Assembly (NCBI GenBank): GCA_947387575.1
Contig: CANDOC010000004.1
Coordinates: 62,001 to 126,000 of the forward strand
Origin: Spongorhabdus nitratireducens
Lineage (GTDB): Bacteria > Pseudomonadota > Gammaproteobacteria > Pseudomonadales > Endozoicomonadaceae
Length of the DNA stretch: 64,000 bases
Reading direction: 5' to 3'
This document shows, one piece after another, positions 53,328 through 61,399 of this stretch. The notes under the pieces were generated by a model, which was not told the origin of the DNA, did not search any database, and saw only the letters and a list, made by a program, of their open reading frames with translations. The position numbers and the translations under genes are program-made. Positions within the stretch are counted from its first letter, which is position 1. Every line of letters begins with the position of its first letter.

Positions 53328-53595
53328 AGGTTCTGTTGACATAAATTTGCTGCACTCAGCCAAAGCGAGCGTTTTCGTGGCAAGACGCAACAACGCCGGA
53401 ATACAAATGTCTTTCAAGTTGTTGCAACGCCGTCCACGGGAACGCTCGCTTTGGCCCTTCGGGTGGCCCGTAAAGTGGCCATCCGACTGCGTTGGGCTTA
53501 TGCGGACATAGAACCACTATGCCCAGCACAAGCCCGCCTTGCGTATGACCACTTTACGGGCCACTGAGTGCTGCAAACTTATGTCAACAGAACCT
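53328..53595. mobile_element. 268-bp MITE-like element between metG and the dnaT-like gene
   Basis: Terminal inverted repeats of 32 bp (53328-53359 and 53564-53595) differ at two positions and begin AGGTTCTGTTGACATAA. Starting at the next base, a 21-bp arm (53360-53380) pairs with 53434-53454 (two mismatches). A second, perfect 16-bp pair (53463-53478 with 53549-53564) ends at the right repeat. No protein is encoded, and I see no clear target duplication. The flanking non-coding stretches (53153-53327 and 53596-53834) hold only presumed promoters. Confidence 0.85.
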
Positions 53596-53834
53596 GGGGT
53601 ATAAATCTGTTTTCACCCCTCTGCCGGATCGTTGTAGAATAGCCGGCACCATTTACTTTTCTCTCCCGGCTCTGCATATACTTAGTATGTAGGTGATATC
53701 AGCTGCATCAGCAGTTAATGGTATCGCGAGAGCCTGCCGGATAATGAATACACGACGATCGTGCAGGATGCATCTGTTGTCTCTGTCCTGCCTGTGAGGT
53801 TCCGATAGTAAGCCCATGACGGATAAAGTTCCCC

Positions 53835-54749
53835 ATGTCGGATAAAGATTTAAAGACACATCACGCCATCAATCGCCGTATCAATGCGGGGGAACCGGTA
53901 TTTCTGCAACAAAATGGCGCAGTACCGGATCAGTCATCGTTACAACCATCACCACAGCAGATCCCGCAAATAGTCTCTTCGGTCAGAACCCGTTCGGCAG
54001 TTCCGGAAGCCTTGCCCGCTGACTATGTCCCGACAGAAGAAACTGTACGGCGACTGACCATGCTGAATATTCCGGTGGAATATATTGAAGCCCAGCTGAG
54101 TGAATTTGTTCTGTACTGGAATGGCCGCGGCGATACCCATCGCAACTGGGATCACCGATTCTTTCAGTGGGTACAGAACCAGTTCCGCAAGGCGCTGATG
54201 CAGGCACCGACCGAACCCATGACTGGCGCTTTCCGCCCGAGCCGGGAAACCCTGGAACACCTGTATAATTACTGTGCCATCCACCCCGACTTTGCCATGC
54301 AGCATCTGCCGGACTTTATTCAGTACTGGGCCGAGCGTGGTGATGTGTGCAACACCTGGCAGTCACGGTTTATCAACCATGTCAAAATCTGTTACGAGCG
54401 GGAAAGTCGCCGTCGCCAGCAGGCGGGTCCGGCACCGACGCCGATGACTGATGATTTCCAGCCCAGCCCGGCAGTACTGAGACTGTTAACCGAAAGCTGT
54501 GAGATTCCGGAAGAGTTTGCCATGGCCCAGGTGCCGGAATTTATCTTTTACTGGCAGGAAAAAGGTGAACTCCAGAGCACCTGGCAGTCCAAGTTTAAAA
54601 ATCATGTGATCTATCAATGGAGGCGGCAGCAAAGTGAAGGAAGCGAGCAAGCTGGTCGCGCAGCAGCGCCAAAAGCTGCAACAACCGAGGAACTCACAGA
54701 CACAAGCTGGGGCGACAAATTCCAGTTCCGGTTCGAAGACGACGCGTGA
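53835..54749 (+). CDS. Protein with three tandem DnaT-type DNA-binding domains
   Basis: A 304-residue protein made of an unstructured N-terminal 60 residues and three copies of the DnaT C-terminal single-strand DNA-binding domain, at residues about 64-119, 133-189 and 208-265. Each reads F/Y-x-P near its start, then LPEF(I/V)xYW and a closing W-x-(S/H)-(R/K)-F-x-x-(H/W)-V. E. coli DnaT has one such domain and helps load the DnaB helicase through DnaC during replication restart. The next gene encodes a lambda-P-like helicase-loader domain, supporting a role in primosome assembly. Its end overlaps that gene by 116 bases. Confidence 0.85.
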   Translation: MSDKDLKTHHAINRRINAGEPVFLQQNGAVPDQSSLQPSPQQIPQIVSSVRTRSAVPEALPADYVPTEETVRRLTMLNIPVEYIEAQLSEFVLYWNGRGDTHRNWDHRFFQWVQNQFRKALMQAPTEPMTGAFRPSRETLEHLYNYCAIHPDFAMQHLPDFIQYWAERGDVCNTWQSRFINHVKICYERESRRRQQAGPAPTPMTDDFQPSPAVLRLLTESCEIPEEFAMAQVPEFIFYWQEKGELQSTWQSKFKNHVIYQWRRQQSEGSEQAGRAAAPKAATTEELTDTSWGDKFQFRFEDDA

Positions 54750-55392
54750 GCGCAAGCCACGTCAGGGCCCCTCGCCGGAAACTCGTGCCGCGGTAAATTA
54801 TTTGTTTACGATCCTGCGCGATGCCCTGCCGAGCCAGTTTCACCGTGCTTATCCTACTGATGAAGACCGGGAAAGGGCACGTAGTATCTGGTCTGAAGGG
54901 CTGAAGGATATTGAGCCGAAAGACGTCAAGTTTGCTGCCGAGCGGGTGCTGAAGCAGAAGAAGTTTCTGCCCAGTATTGCCGAGATCCGGGAAATCAGCC
55001 GAATGCGCTACTATGAGCAGTCCGGCCTGAAAGACCCGTTACAGGCATATCAGGAAGCCTGTAATGCCGAGCCCCAGACTATGGAATATCACTGGTCACA
55101 TGTGGCGGTTTATCTGGCAGCACGGGAAACCGGCTGGATGACACTGAGGGGAGAAGAGCAAAGAATCGCTTTTCCGCTGTTTGAACGTTATTACAGCGGT
55201 TTCTGTGAACGCGTTCTGGCCGGAGAAGATCTGCTGGCAGAAATGCAGAGCCGGCTCGACAGCCCACAGGCCCATACCGCTGAAGCAGCCTGGCAACAGG
55301 CCGACCAGCAACAACAGGAACAAATGAAGGCTCAGGGTATTGATCCCAAGGGCGGGCGGAAAGAATTCCTGAAACTGCGCAAGCAGTTGTAA
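54634..55392 (+). CDS. Lambda-P-like replication protein (probable helicase loader)
   Basis: A 252-residue protein beginning at GTG, ten bases after GGAGG. Residues about 46-125 resemble phage lambda replication protein P (VNYLFTILRDALPSQF, AYPTDEDRERARSIW, RVLKQKKFLPSIAEI); P loads or unloads the DnaB helicase. The first 39 residues are a polar linker encoded entirely inside the end of the DnaT-like gene in another frame. The C-terminal part is glutamine-rich and helical (QQADQQQQEQ). No phage structural or integration genes are near, so it is likely a resident gene, domesticated from a phage. Confidence 0.78.
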   Translation: MKEASKLVAQQRQKLQQPRNSQTQAGATNSSSGSKTTRERKPRQGPSPETRAAVNYLFTILRDALPSQFHRAYPTDEDRERARSIWSEGLKDIEPKDVKFAAERVLKQKKFLPSIAEIREISRMRYYEQSGLKDPLQAYQEACNAEPQTMEYHWSHVAVYLAARETGWMTLRGEEQRIAFPLFERYYSGFCERVLAGEDLLAEMQSRLDSPQAHTAEAAWQQADQQQQEQMKAQGIDPKGGRKEFLKLRKQL

Positions 55393-55467
55393 CGTTATTA
55401 ACTTTACCTCCAACTTATTCAAACAAGTCATACCGCCCGGTAAGTATCGGGCGAGCAGGAGCAGTAC

Positions 55468-56280
55468 ATGGAAATAGCCGGAGTGCGTCATATTATCGCC
55501 GTAGCCTCAGGCAAGGGCGGCGTGGGTAAATCCACCACCGCAGCCAATCTGGCACTGGCGCTGGCAGCAGATGGTTCCCGGGTCGGGGTACTGGATGCGG
55601 ATATCTATGGTCCGAGTATGGGACTGATGCTGGGGATTGCCGAAGGCACCCGGCCGGAAGTGGAAGACGGCAAGTTCTTTGTTCCGGTTCAGGCTCATGG
55701 CCTGCAGGTGATGTCGATGGCGTTCCTGACCACCGACGATACCCCGATGGTATGGCGCGGGCCGATGGCGGGCGGTGCATTGCAGCAGCTGCTGACCCAG
55801 ACCAAGTGGGATAATCTGGATTATCTGGTGGTGGATATGCCGCCGGGCACCGGTGATATTCAGCTGACTCTGGCGCAGAAAGCCTCTGTCAGCGGCGCAG
55901 TGATTGTGACCACCCCACAGGATCTGGCACTGCTCGATGCTAAAAAAGGTATCGAAATGTTCCGCAAGGTTTCCATTCCTGTTTTGGGTGTAGTGGAAAA
56001 TATGGCCGTGCATACCTGCAGCAATTGCGGCCATACCGAGCACCTGTTTGGTGAAGGTGGCGGTAGTCGTATTGCTGACAGCTATGGTGTTGAACTGCTG
56101 GGATCACTGCCGCTGGCAATGAGTATCCGCGAGCAGGCCGATGGTGGTCGCCCGACCGTGGCCAATGATGCCGACAGCGAGATTGCCGGTTTCTACCGTG
56201 AGATTGCCCGCAATATGGTCAATGCACTGGAAGGTCAGTCTACTCAGGCTGCACCTCAGATCCAGATCTCTGACGACTGA
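55468..56280 (+). CDS. apbC: Iron-sulfur cluster carrier ATPase ApbC (Mrp)
   Basis: A 270-residue P-loop ATPase of the Mrp/NBP35 family that carries and delivers [4Fe-4S] clusters. The deviant Walker A is GKGGVGKST at residues 15-23, Walker B lies in YLVVDMPPGTGDI, and the cluster-binding CSNC is at residues about 176-179. It lacks the N-terminal DUF59 domain found in E. coli Mrp. It lies 75 bases after the lambda-P-like gene and ends in a strong terminator. The metG - apbC - dcd neighbourhood is common in related gammaproteobacteria. Confidence 0.95.
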   Translation: MEIAGVRHIIAVASGKGGVGKSTTAANLALALAADGSRVGVLDADIYGPSMGLMLGIAEGTRPEVEDGKFFVPVQAHGLQVMSMAFLTTDDTPMVWRGPMAGGALQQLLTQTKWDNLDYLVVDMPPGTGDIQLTLAQKASVSGAVIVTTPQDLALLDAKKGIEMFRKVSIPVLGVVENMAVHTCSNCGHTEHLFGEGGGSRIADSYGVELLGSLPLAMSIREQADGGRPTVANDADSEIAGFYREIARNMVNALEGQSTQAAPQIQISDD

Positions 56281-56288
56281 TCTTTTCA

Positions 56289-56323
56289 AAGCCGGCAGCC
56301 TGACTGCCGGCTTCTTTTCTTTA
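56289..56323 (+). terminator. Intrinsic terminator of apbC
   Basis: A 10-bp perfect GC-rich stem (AAGCCGGCAG/CTGCCGGCTT) with a five-base loop is followed by CTTTTCTTT, eight bases past the stop codon. Confidence 0.92.
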
Positions 56324-56476
56324 TGCCTTTTCCTTCACCACCACCTTCACGTTTAGCCCGTAATTCGAGATAACCGGCAGCAGCCGGACTTGCTGCATAG
56401 ACTTATCACTGCATCGCTATGCTAGGGAGCGCTCCCTATGCACTCTGGATCATCAAACAAACAAGCAGGATAAGTT

Positions 56477-58021
56477 ATGCCATCTGACGGTGAGAGGGGC
56501 CGCTTTGTCTTTCTAACAGGGCTGACTCTGATACTGGGTATTGTGCTGGCCGGGATGATATTTCCCGAACAGCTTGGAGCTGCAGGTAATAAAACCATGG
56601 GTTTTCTGACCCGGAGTTTTGGCTGGCTCTACAATGGCGCTGCTTTTACGTTTGTGATTTTTTGTCTGGGGCTCGGACTGAGTCGTTATGGCGATATTCG
56701 GCTGGGCGACGAGCCACCGGAATACAGTTCCGTCACCTGGTTCGCCATGCTGTTTTCTGCCGGAATGGGTATCGGGCTGGTGTTCTGGGGGGCAGCCGAG
56801 CCGTTGCATCACTGGCTTAATCCGATTGAACCGCTGGCCGGTGGCAGTCCTGAAGCGGCTGCTTTTGCCATGCGCAAATCCTTTCTGCACTGGGGCCTGC
56901 AACCCTGGGCAATCTATGCCGTGCTGGGGTTGCCACTGGCTTATCTGATGTATTGTCGCAGGCAGAACGGGCTGATCAGTAATCTACTATTGCCGTTTAT
57001 ACCTGCAGCAAGTTCTCGCAGTAATCTTGGACGACTGATTAATGTTGTGGCGCTGTTCGCAACAGCCGGTGGTATTGCGACATCACTCGGGCTTGGGGTG
57101 CAGCAAATCAACAGCGGTATGTCGTTTGTTTTCGGAATGCCGGATACACCGCTGGTTAAAATTCTGATGGTGGCAGTTATTACGCTGCTGGTGGTTATCT
57201 GCACGGTTACCGGAATGCAGCGCGGCATCAAGTATCTGTGCAGTCTGAATCTGATTATCGCCGTGGCCATTTTGATAATCAGTTTTGTAGTGGGTCCCAG
57301 TGTCGAGATTCTGAATACCTTTACCAGCACCCTTGGCAACTATATTCAGCACTGGTTTGCCGACAGTCTGGCCATCAGTGGTAACCCCTGGTATGTCCAC
57401 TGGACCGTGTTTTATATGGCCTGGTGGATGGCGTGGGCACCTTTCTGTGCACCGTTTATTGCCAGAGTTTCCAGGGGACGGACGGTACGGGAGTTTGTAT
57501 TCGGTGCATTAATGGCACCTTCGCTGGGCTCGTTTCTGTGGTTTGCAGTATTTGGAACGATGGGAATCAGCGCTGGACCTGAAACGGCCGGAGAGGCAAT
57601 CAGTTCGTTACCAACGGCATTGTTTGTGGTGCTGGATGGTTACCCGCTGGGTAGTTTTATATCGGGACTGGTTATTGTTGTGCTGTTTACCTTTTTTATT
57701 ACTTCGGCCAATGGTGCGACTTATGTGTTGGGGGTGCTGTCGTCCAATGGACAGCCCCGGCCCTCGATTACCATGAAAATTGTTTGGTCAGTACTGCCTG
57801 CGGCACTGGCCCTCGTGTTAATGCTGGAGAGTGAAAATGGTCTCTGCCTGCTGCAGACTATGGCAATTATTGCTGCCTTTCCGTTTATGCTGGTGCTGAT
57901 TCTGGGGATGTTCTGTCTGATGCGGCTGCTGCATGAAGACTACCCTGTATCGGGCCGACCGCGGGCAAAGAGTCACCACCCTTCGCAAGGCGATCATCAC
58001 TGCAGCAAGATAGGCCGGTGA
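56477..58021 (+). CDS. BCCT-family betaine/carnitine/choline transporter
   Basis: A 514-residue secondary transporter with twelve membrane helices. It carries the BCCT signatures: the MGIGLVFWGAAEPLHHW segment in helix 4, and WMAWAPFCAPFIARVSRGRTVREF around helix 8, whose tryptophans bind trimethylammonium substrates. It would import compatible solutes or their precursors, coupled to Na+ or H+, as expected for a marine organism. The C-terminus is short, lacking the long osmosensing tail of BetP. Monocistronic, between apbC and dcd. Substrate not proven. Confidence 0.92.
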   Translation: MPSDGERGRFVFLTGLTLILGIVLAGMIFPEQLGAAGNKTMGFLTRSFGWLYNGAAFTFVIFCLGLGLSRYGDIRLGDEPPEYSSVTWFAMLFSAGMGIGLVFWGAAEPLHHWLNPIEPLAGGSPEAAAFAMRKSFLHWGLQPWAIYAVLGLPLAYLMYCRRQNGLISNLLLPFIPAASSRSNLGRLINVVALFATAGGIATSLGLGVQQINSGMSFVFGMPDTPLVKILMVAVITLLVVICTVTGMQRGIKYLCSLNLIIAVAILIISFVVGPSVEILNTFTSTLGNYIQHWFADSLAISGNPWYVHWTVFYMAWWMAWAPFCAPFIARVSRGRTVREFVFGALMAPSLGSFLWFAVFGTMGISAGPETAGEAISSLPTALFVVLDGYPLGSFISGLVIVVLFTFFITSANGATYVLGVLSSNGQPRPSITMKIVWSVLPAALALVLMLESENGLCLLQTMAIIAAFPFMLVLILGMFCLMRLLHEDYPVSGRPRAKSHHPSQGDHHCSKIGR

Positions 58022-58124
58022 TCGGGCTGGTGGCTGTGGCCGTTATTCTCTTATAATCCCGGTAACTGACTTCCCATCAATATATGTGCTGCGATGGCAG
58101 CCGTACGTTTAATGGACTGCTGCG

Positions 58125-58712
58125 ATGCGACTGTGTGATCGTGATATTGAGGCCTGCCTAGACAATGGCAGAATCCGGATCGAACCCCGCCCGGATGCGG
58201 CGTCTATTTCCGGAGTCAGTGTCGATTTGACTCTGGGCAATAGCTTTCGGGTATTCAATGACCATGCGGCGCCCTATGTGGACCTCAGTGGTTCCCGTGA
58301 ATCGATTCAGGAAACCCTGAACTCGGTGATGAGCAAGGAAATCGTGCTGGATGAAAGTGAAGCATTTTTCCTCCATCCGGGTGAACTGGCGCTGGCAGTC
58401 ACCTATGAGTCGGTCTCGTTGCCAGATGATATCGTGGGCTGGCTTGATGGTCGTTCTTCACTGGCGCGGCTGGGTTTGATGGTGCATGTTACCGCTCACC
58501 GGATTGATCCAGGCTGGAGCGGCCAGATCGTACTGGAGTTCTTTAATGGCGGTAAACTGCCGCTGGCACTGCGCCCTGGCATGACCATTGGTGCGATCAA
58601 CTTTGAAACCATGAGCGGTTCGGCAGAACGTCCCTACAGTAAACGACCGGATGCCAAATACAAGAATCAGAAAAGTGCGGTAGCCAGTCGTATCGGTAAC
58701 GAACACAGCTGA
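58125..58712 (+). CDS. dcd: dCTP deaminase
   Basis: A 195-residue enzyme of the dCTP deaminase / dUTPase fold that converts dCTP to dUTP for thymidylate synthesis. Family motifs are complete: the start [40 protein letters not shown], the catalytic-site [19 protein letters not shown] and the C-terminal lid [16 protein letters not shown] that closes on the nucleotide. The length is slightly above the usual 188. It stands alone, without an adjacent terminator I can recognise. Confidence 0.96.
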   Translation: MRLCDRDIEACLDNGRIRIEPRPDAASISGVSVDLTLGNSFRVFNDHAAPYVDLSGSRESIQETLNSVMSKEIVLDESEAFFLHPGELALAVTYESVSLPDDIVGWLDGRSSLARLGLMVHVTAHRIDPGWSGQIVLEFFNGGKLPLALRPGMTIGAINFETMSGSAERPYSKRPDAKYKNQKSAVASRIGNEHS

Positions 58713-58844
58713 TCAGCATGTCTGACAGGGTACGGGAACACGGAAAACGTTTCTCGTACTCATTCTCATTTTACCTTTACCTCCCCTTTACCTTTCACCC
58801 CGTATAAAGGTTTGCAAATAATCCCTTAGTTACGGAATCGGTGA

Positions 58845-60242
58845 ATGGTTGCCAGTTGCCCTTACGCCCGCAGTACCCGTACGGTCTGTCTTTCGATACT
58901 GGTTGTGGCCCTCAGTGCCTGCAGCAGTTTGTCTCAAACCGAGTTTGCCCAACAGCCGCCCGAGGTTGTGGTGCCTGTTGACTGGCAGTCAGAAAAGCTT
59001 GTCGCAAATGCTGATATAGAATCAGGCTCTGAACTGGGAACAGAGTTACTCCAGCTTATTAATGAACCTCAGTTACAGCAGCTGGTAAAACAGGCACTGG
59101 AAGCTAACTATGACTTGCGCCAGACCGCCCTGCGGCTGCAGGAACAACAGTTACTGCTGCTCCAGTCCGATGCAGCCCGTAAACCCAAACTGGATCTGAA
59201 TTACAGTGCTCGCCGCAACAAGAACCAGACCATCAGCAACAGCCATGAACTATCACTCGATTTAAGTTGGGAACTGGATGTCTGGGGTCGTCTGGCGGAT
59301 GCCAGCCGCGCAGCCGAAGCTGATGTTCGGGTGCAGCAACAGGATTATCAGGCCGCCAGAAACTCACTGGTCGCCCGGGTTATACAGCAGTGGATTGACA
59401 TTAGCCTGCGGCAGCAGATGATCCACACTGAACAACAGTGGATAGACAGCCTGGAAGGCTCCGAAACCGTTATTCTCGAACGCTATCGCCGCGGTCTGGG
59501 TAATCTGAATGATCTGGAAACGGCCCGTGCTGCAACAGCACGGATTCGTTCCAGTCTGGTTGCCAGAAAGCAACAGCAGCTGGATGCCTATCGCCAGCTG
59601 GCACTGTTACTGGGGCAGAGCAGTGTTCCGGTACTACCTGAAATACAACAGATCCCTGATATTGCCAATCCACCGGTTGATATTCCGGCCACAGTGCTGG
59701 CCCGTCGGCCGGATATGCAGTCGGCCTACCAGAAGATCGTTGCGGCTGATGCCCGGGCAGCAGTATCACGCAAACAGTTGCTGCCAGGATTTTCTCTTAC
59801 CGCCAGCCTCAGTCAGAGCCGTCCCCATCTGAATGATCTGTTATCAGGCTCTGCCGCATGGAGTCTGCTGGGCAGAATGACTGCGCCTCTGTTCGACGGT
59901 GGTCGTCTGAAAGCTGATGCCGAAATTGCAGAACTGAAAGCCGAACGTAGCTATCTGGCCTATCAGCAAACATTGCTGAGTGCCCTCAATGAAGTTGAGG
60001 CGGCGCTGGGGCAGGAATCATCACTGGCGCAGCAACAACAGCATCTGAAACAGGCATTGAAGCATTCCGAACAGAGCCTGACCTATTACCAGTCCCGTTA
60101 CCGTGAAGGCCTCAGCGATATTCTTGATTTACTGAACGCACGACAGACAGCGTTTGATGCCCGGATTCAATTGTTACAGACCCGCCAGTCCCGACTGAAA
60201 AACCGTATTACTCTGGGGCTGGCCCTGGGCATGGGAGTTTAA
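58845..60242 (+). CDS. RND efflux outer-membrane lipoprotein (NodT/OprM family)
   Basis: A 465-residue TolC-like channel protein. The lipoprotein signal ends at VVALSACS (Cys about residue 26). Two repeats of the outer-membrane-factor fold follow, with characteristic segments such as ANYDLRQTALRLQEQ, LSLDLSWELDVWGRL, RRPDMQSAYQKIVAADAR and the REGLSDILDLLNARQT near the end. It forms the exit duct of the tripartite pump encoded by the next two genes. It stops five bases before the adaptor gene starts. Confidence 0.93.
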   Translation: MVASCPYARSTRTVCLSILVVALSACSSLSQTEFAQQPPEVVVPVDWQSEKLVANADIESGSELGTELLQLINEPQLQQLVKQALEANYDLRQTALRLQEQQLLLLQSDAARKPKLDLNYSARRNKNQTISNSHELSLDLSWELDVWGRLADASRAAEADVRVQQQDYQAARNSLVARVIQQWIDISLRQQMIHTEQQWIDSLEGSETVILERYRRGLGNLNDLETARAATARIRSSLVARKQQQLDAYRQLALLLGQSSVPVLPEIQQIPDIANPPVDIPATVLARRPDMQSAYQKIVAADARAAVSRKQLLPGFSLTASLSQSRPHLNDLLSGSAAWSLLGRMTAPLFDGGRLKADAEIAELKAERSYLAYQQTLLSALNEVEAALGQESSLAQQQQHLKQALKHSEQSLTYYQSRYREGLSDILDLLNARQTAFDARIQLLQTRQSRLKNRITLGLALGMGV

Positions 60243-60247
60243 CGACG

Positions 60248-61399
60248 ATGAAACAGAACAAAACAAAGCAGGTTCTGCTGTTTACCTTGCTGGCACTGGT
60301 AACCATTCCGGCTGCCATGCTCTACAACAGTTATGCCATTGAAAATCAGCCTCAACCCGAGCAGCAGCCTGAAGCCGTTAAATTACCAAGTGTCACTGTT
60401 ATTCCTGTTGCTGCAGGCGCTGCCCAAGGTGTTATTCAGTCCTTCGGTGAGATCAGTGCTGTTGAAGAAGTGACGCTCAGCAGTCAGGTGCAGGGGCAGA
60501 TTATCTGGCGCAATCCGGCCTTTGTGAATGGGGGTCAGGTTGCAGCGGGAGCCGAGCTGGTGCGGGTGGATCCGACTACTTATAAAGCAGCTCTGGCCAA
60601 TGCGGAAAAGTCACTGGCGGATGCAGCCTTGAAACTGCAGGAAGAGCGAAACCAGAAACATCAGGTTGAGCTGGAGTGGGAACGTTCAGGTCTGGCTGGT
60701 AAACCCGATGCACTGGTATTGCGCAAGCCTCAGATCAAAGTGGCTAAGGCCAGTTATCAGGCAGCCAAAGCAGCCGTTGCTGAAGCACGTCGTAATCTTG
60801 AACAAACAGTGATCAAGGCACCTTTTACAGCAGTGGTATTAAAGCGCAGTGCAGGCAAGGGCAGTTATCTGCAGCAGGGAGGGGCGGTTGCGACATTACA
60901 GTCCAGTGAGCAGGCTGAAGTTTCTCTGGCTCTTTCAGCAGAGCAGTGGCGCCAGCTGCCCATGGCGCCGGAAGGCATGAAGGTTCAGCTGTTCAGCCGG
61001 GATGGTGGTCTGTATCAGTGGCAGGGAAGCATCAGTCGCCTTGCTGCAATCATCGACAAGACCACGCGCCTGCGGACATTAGTGGTAACCGTTAATGAGC
61101 CACTGAAACAACAACACCCGCTGCTGTTCGGTAGCTTTGTCAGCGTTGAAATCGGTGGTGCCGAAATTGATGATCTGTATGCCCTGCCTGCTTCAGCACT
61201 GACCGCTGATGGTTATATCTGGTGGGTGAAAGGGGATACCTTGCAACGGCATTCAACAGCGCCACTGTTCAGCCATGATGGCCGGATTTATATCAAGCAG
61301 GGGGATTTACCGTCCCGTATTCAGGTTGTGCGCAAACCGATGGCCAGTTATCTGCCGAATATGAAAGTCAGTGCACGTATTGAGGATGCGGCAGAATGA
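60248..61399 (+). CDS. RND efflux periplasmic adaptor subunit
   Basis: A 383-residue membrane-fusion protein. A single N-terminal hydrophobic helix anchors it (VLLFTLLALVTIPAAML). The lipoyl-like half motifs flank a coiled-coil hairpin: EVTLSSQVQGQIIWRNPAFVNGG with AELVRVD on one side, and TVIKAPFTAVVLKRSAGKGSYL on the other. It links the inner-membrane pump to the outer-membrane channel. Its stop overlaps the ATG of the pump gene (ATGA). Confidence 0.93.
   Translation: MKQNKTKQVLLFTLLALVTIPAAMLYNSYAIENQPQPEQQPEAVKLPSVTVIPVAAGAAQGVIQSFGEISAVEEVTLSSQVQGQIIWRNPAFVNGGQVAAGAELVRVDPTTYKAALANAEKSLADAALKLQEERNQKHQVELEWERSGLAGKPDALVLRKPQIKVAKASYQAAKAAVAEARRNLEQTVIKAPFTAVVLKRSAGKGSYLQQGGAVATLQSSEQAEVSLALSAEQWRQLPMAPEGMKVQLFSRDGGLYQWQGSISRLAAIIDKTTRLRTLVVTVNEPLKQQHPLLFGSFVSVEIGGAEIDDLYALPASALTADGYIWWVKGDTLQRHSTAPLFSHDGRIYIKQGDLPSRIQVVRKPMASYLPNMKVSARIEDAAE

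Noticed and set aside
53835-55392. Prophage remnant
   Set aside because: Apart from the P-like fold there are no integrase, capsid, lysis or attachment-site signs, and the genes are embedded between metG and apbC.
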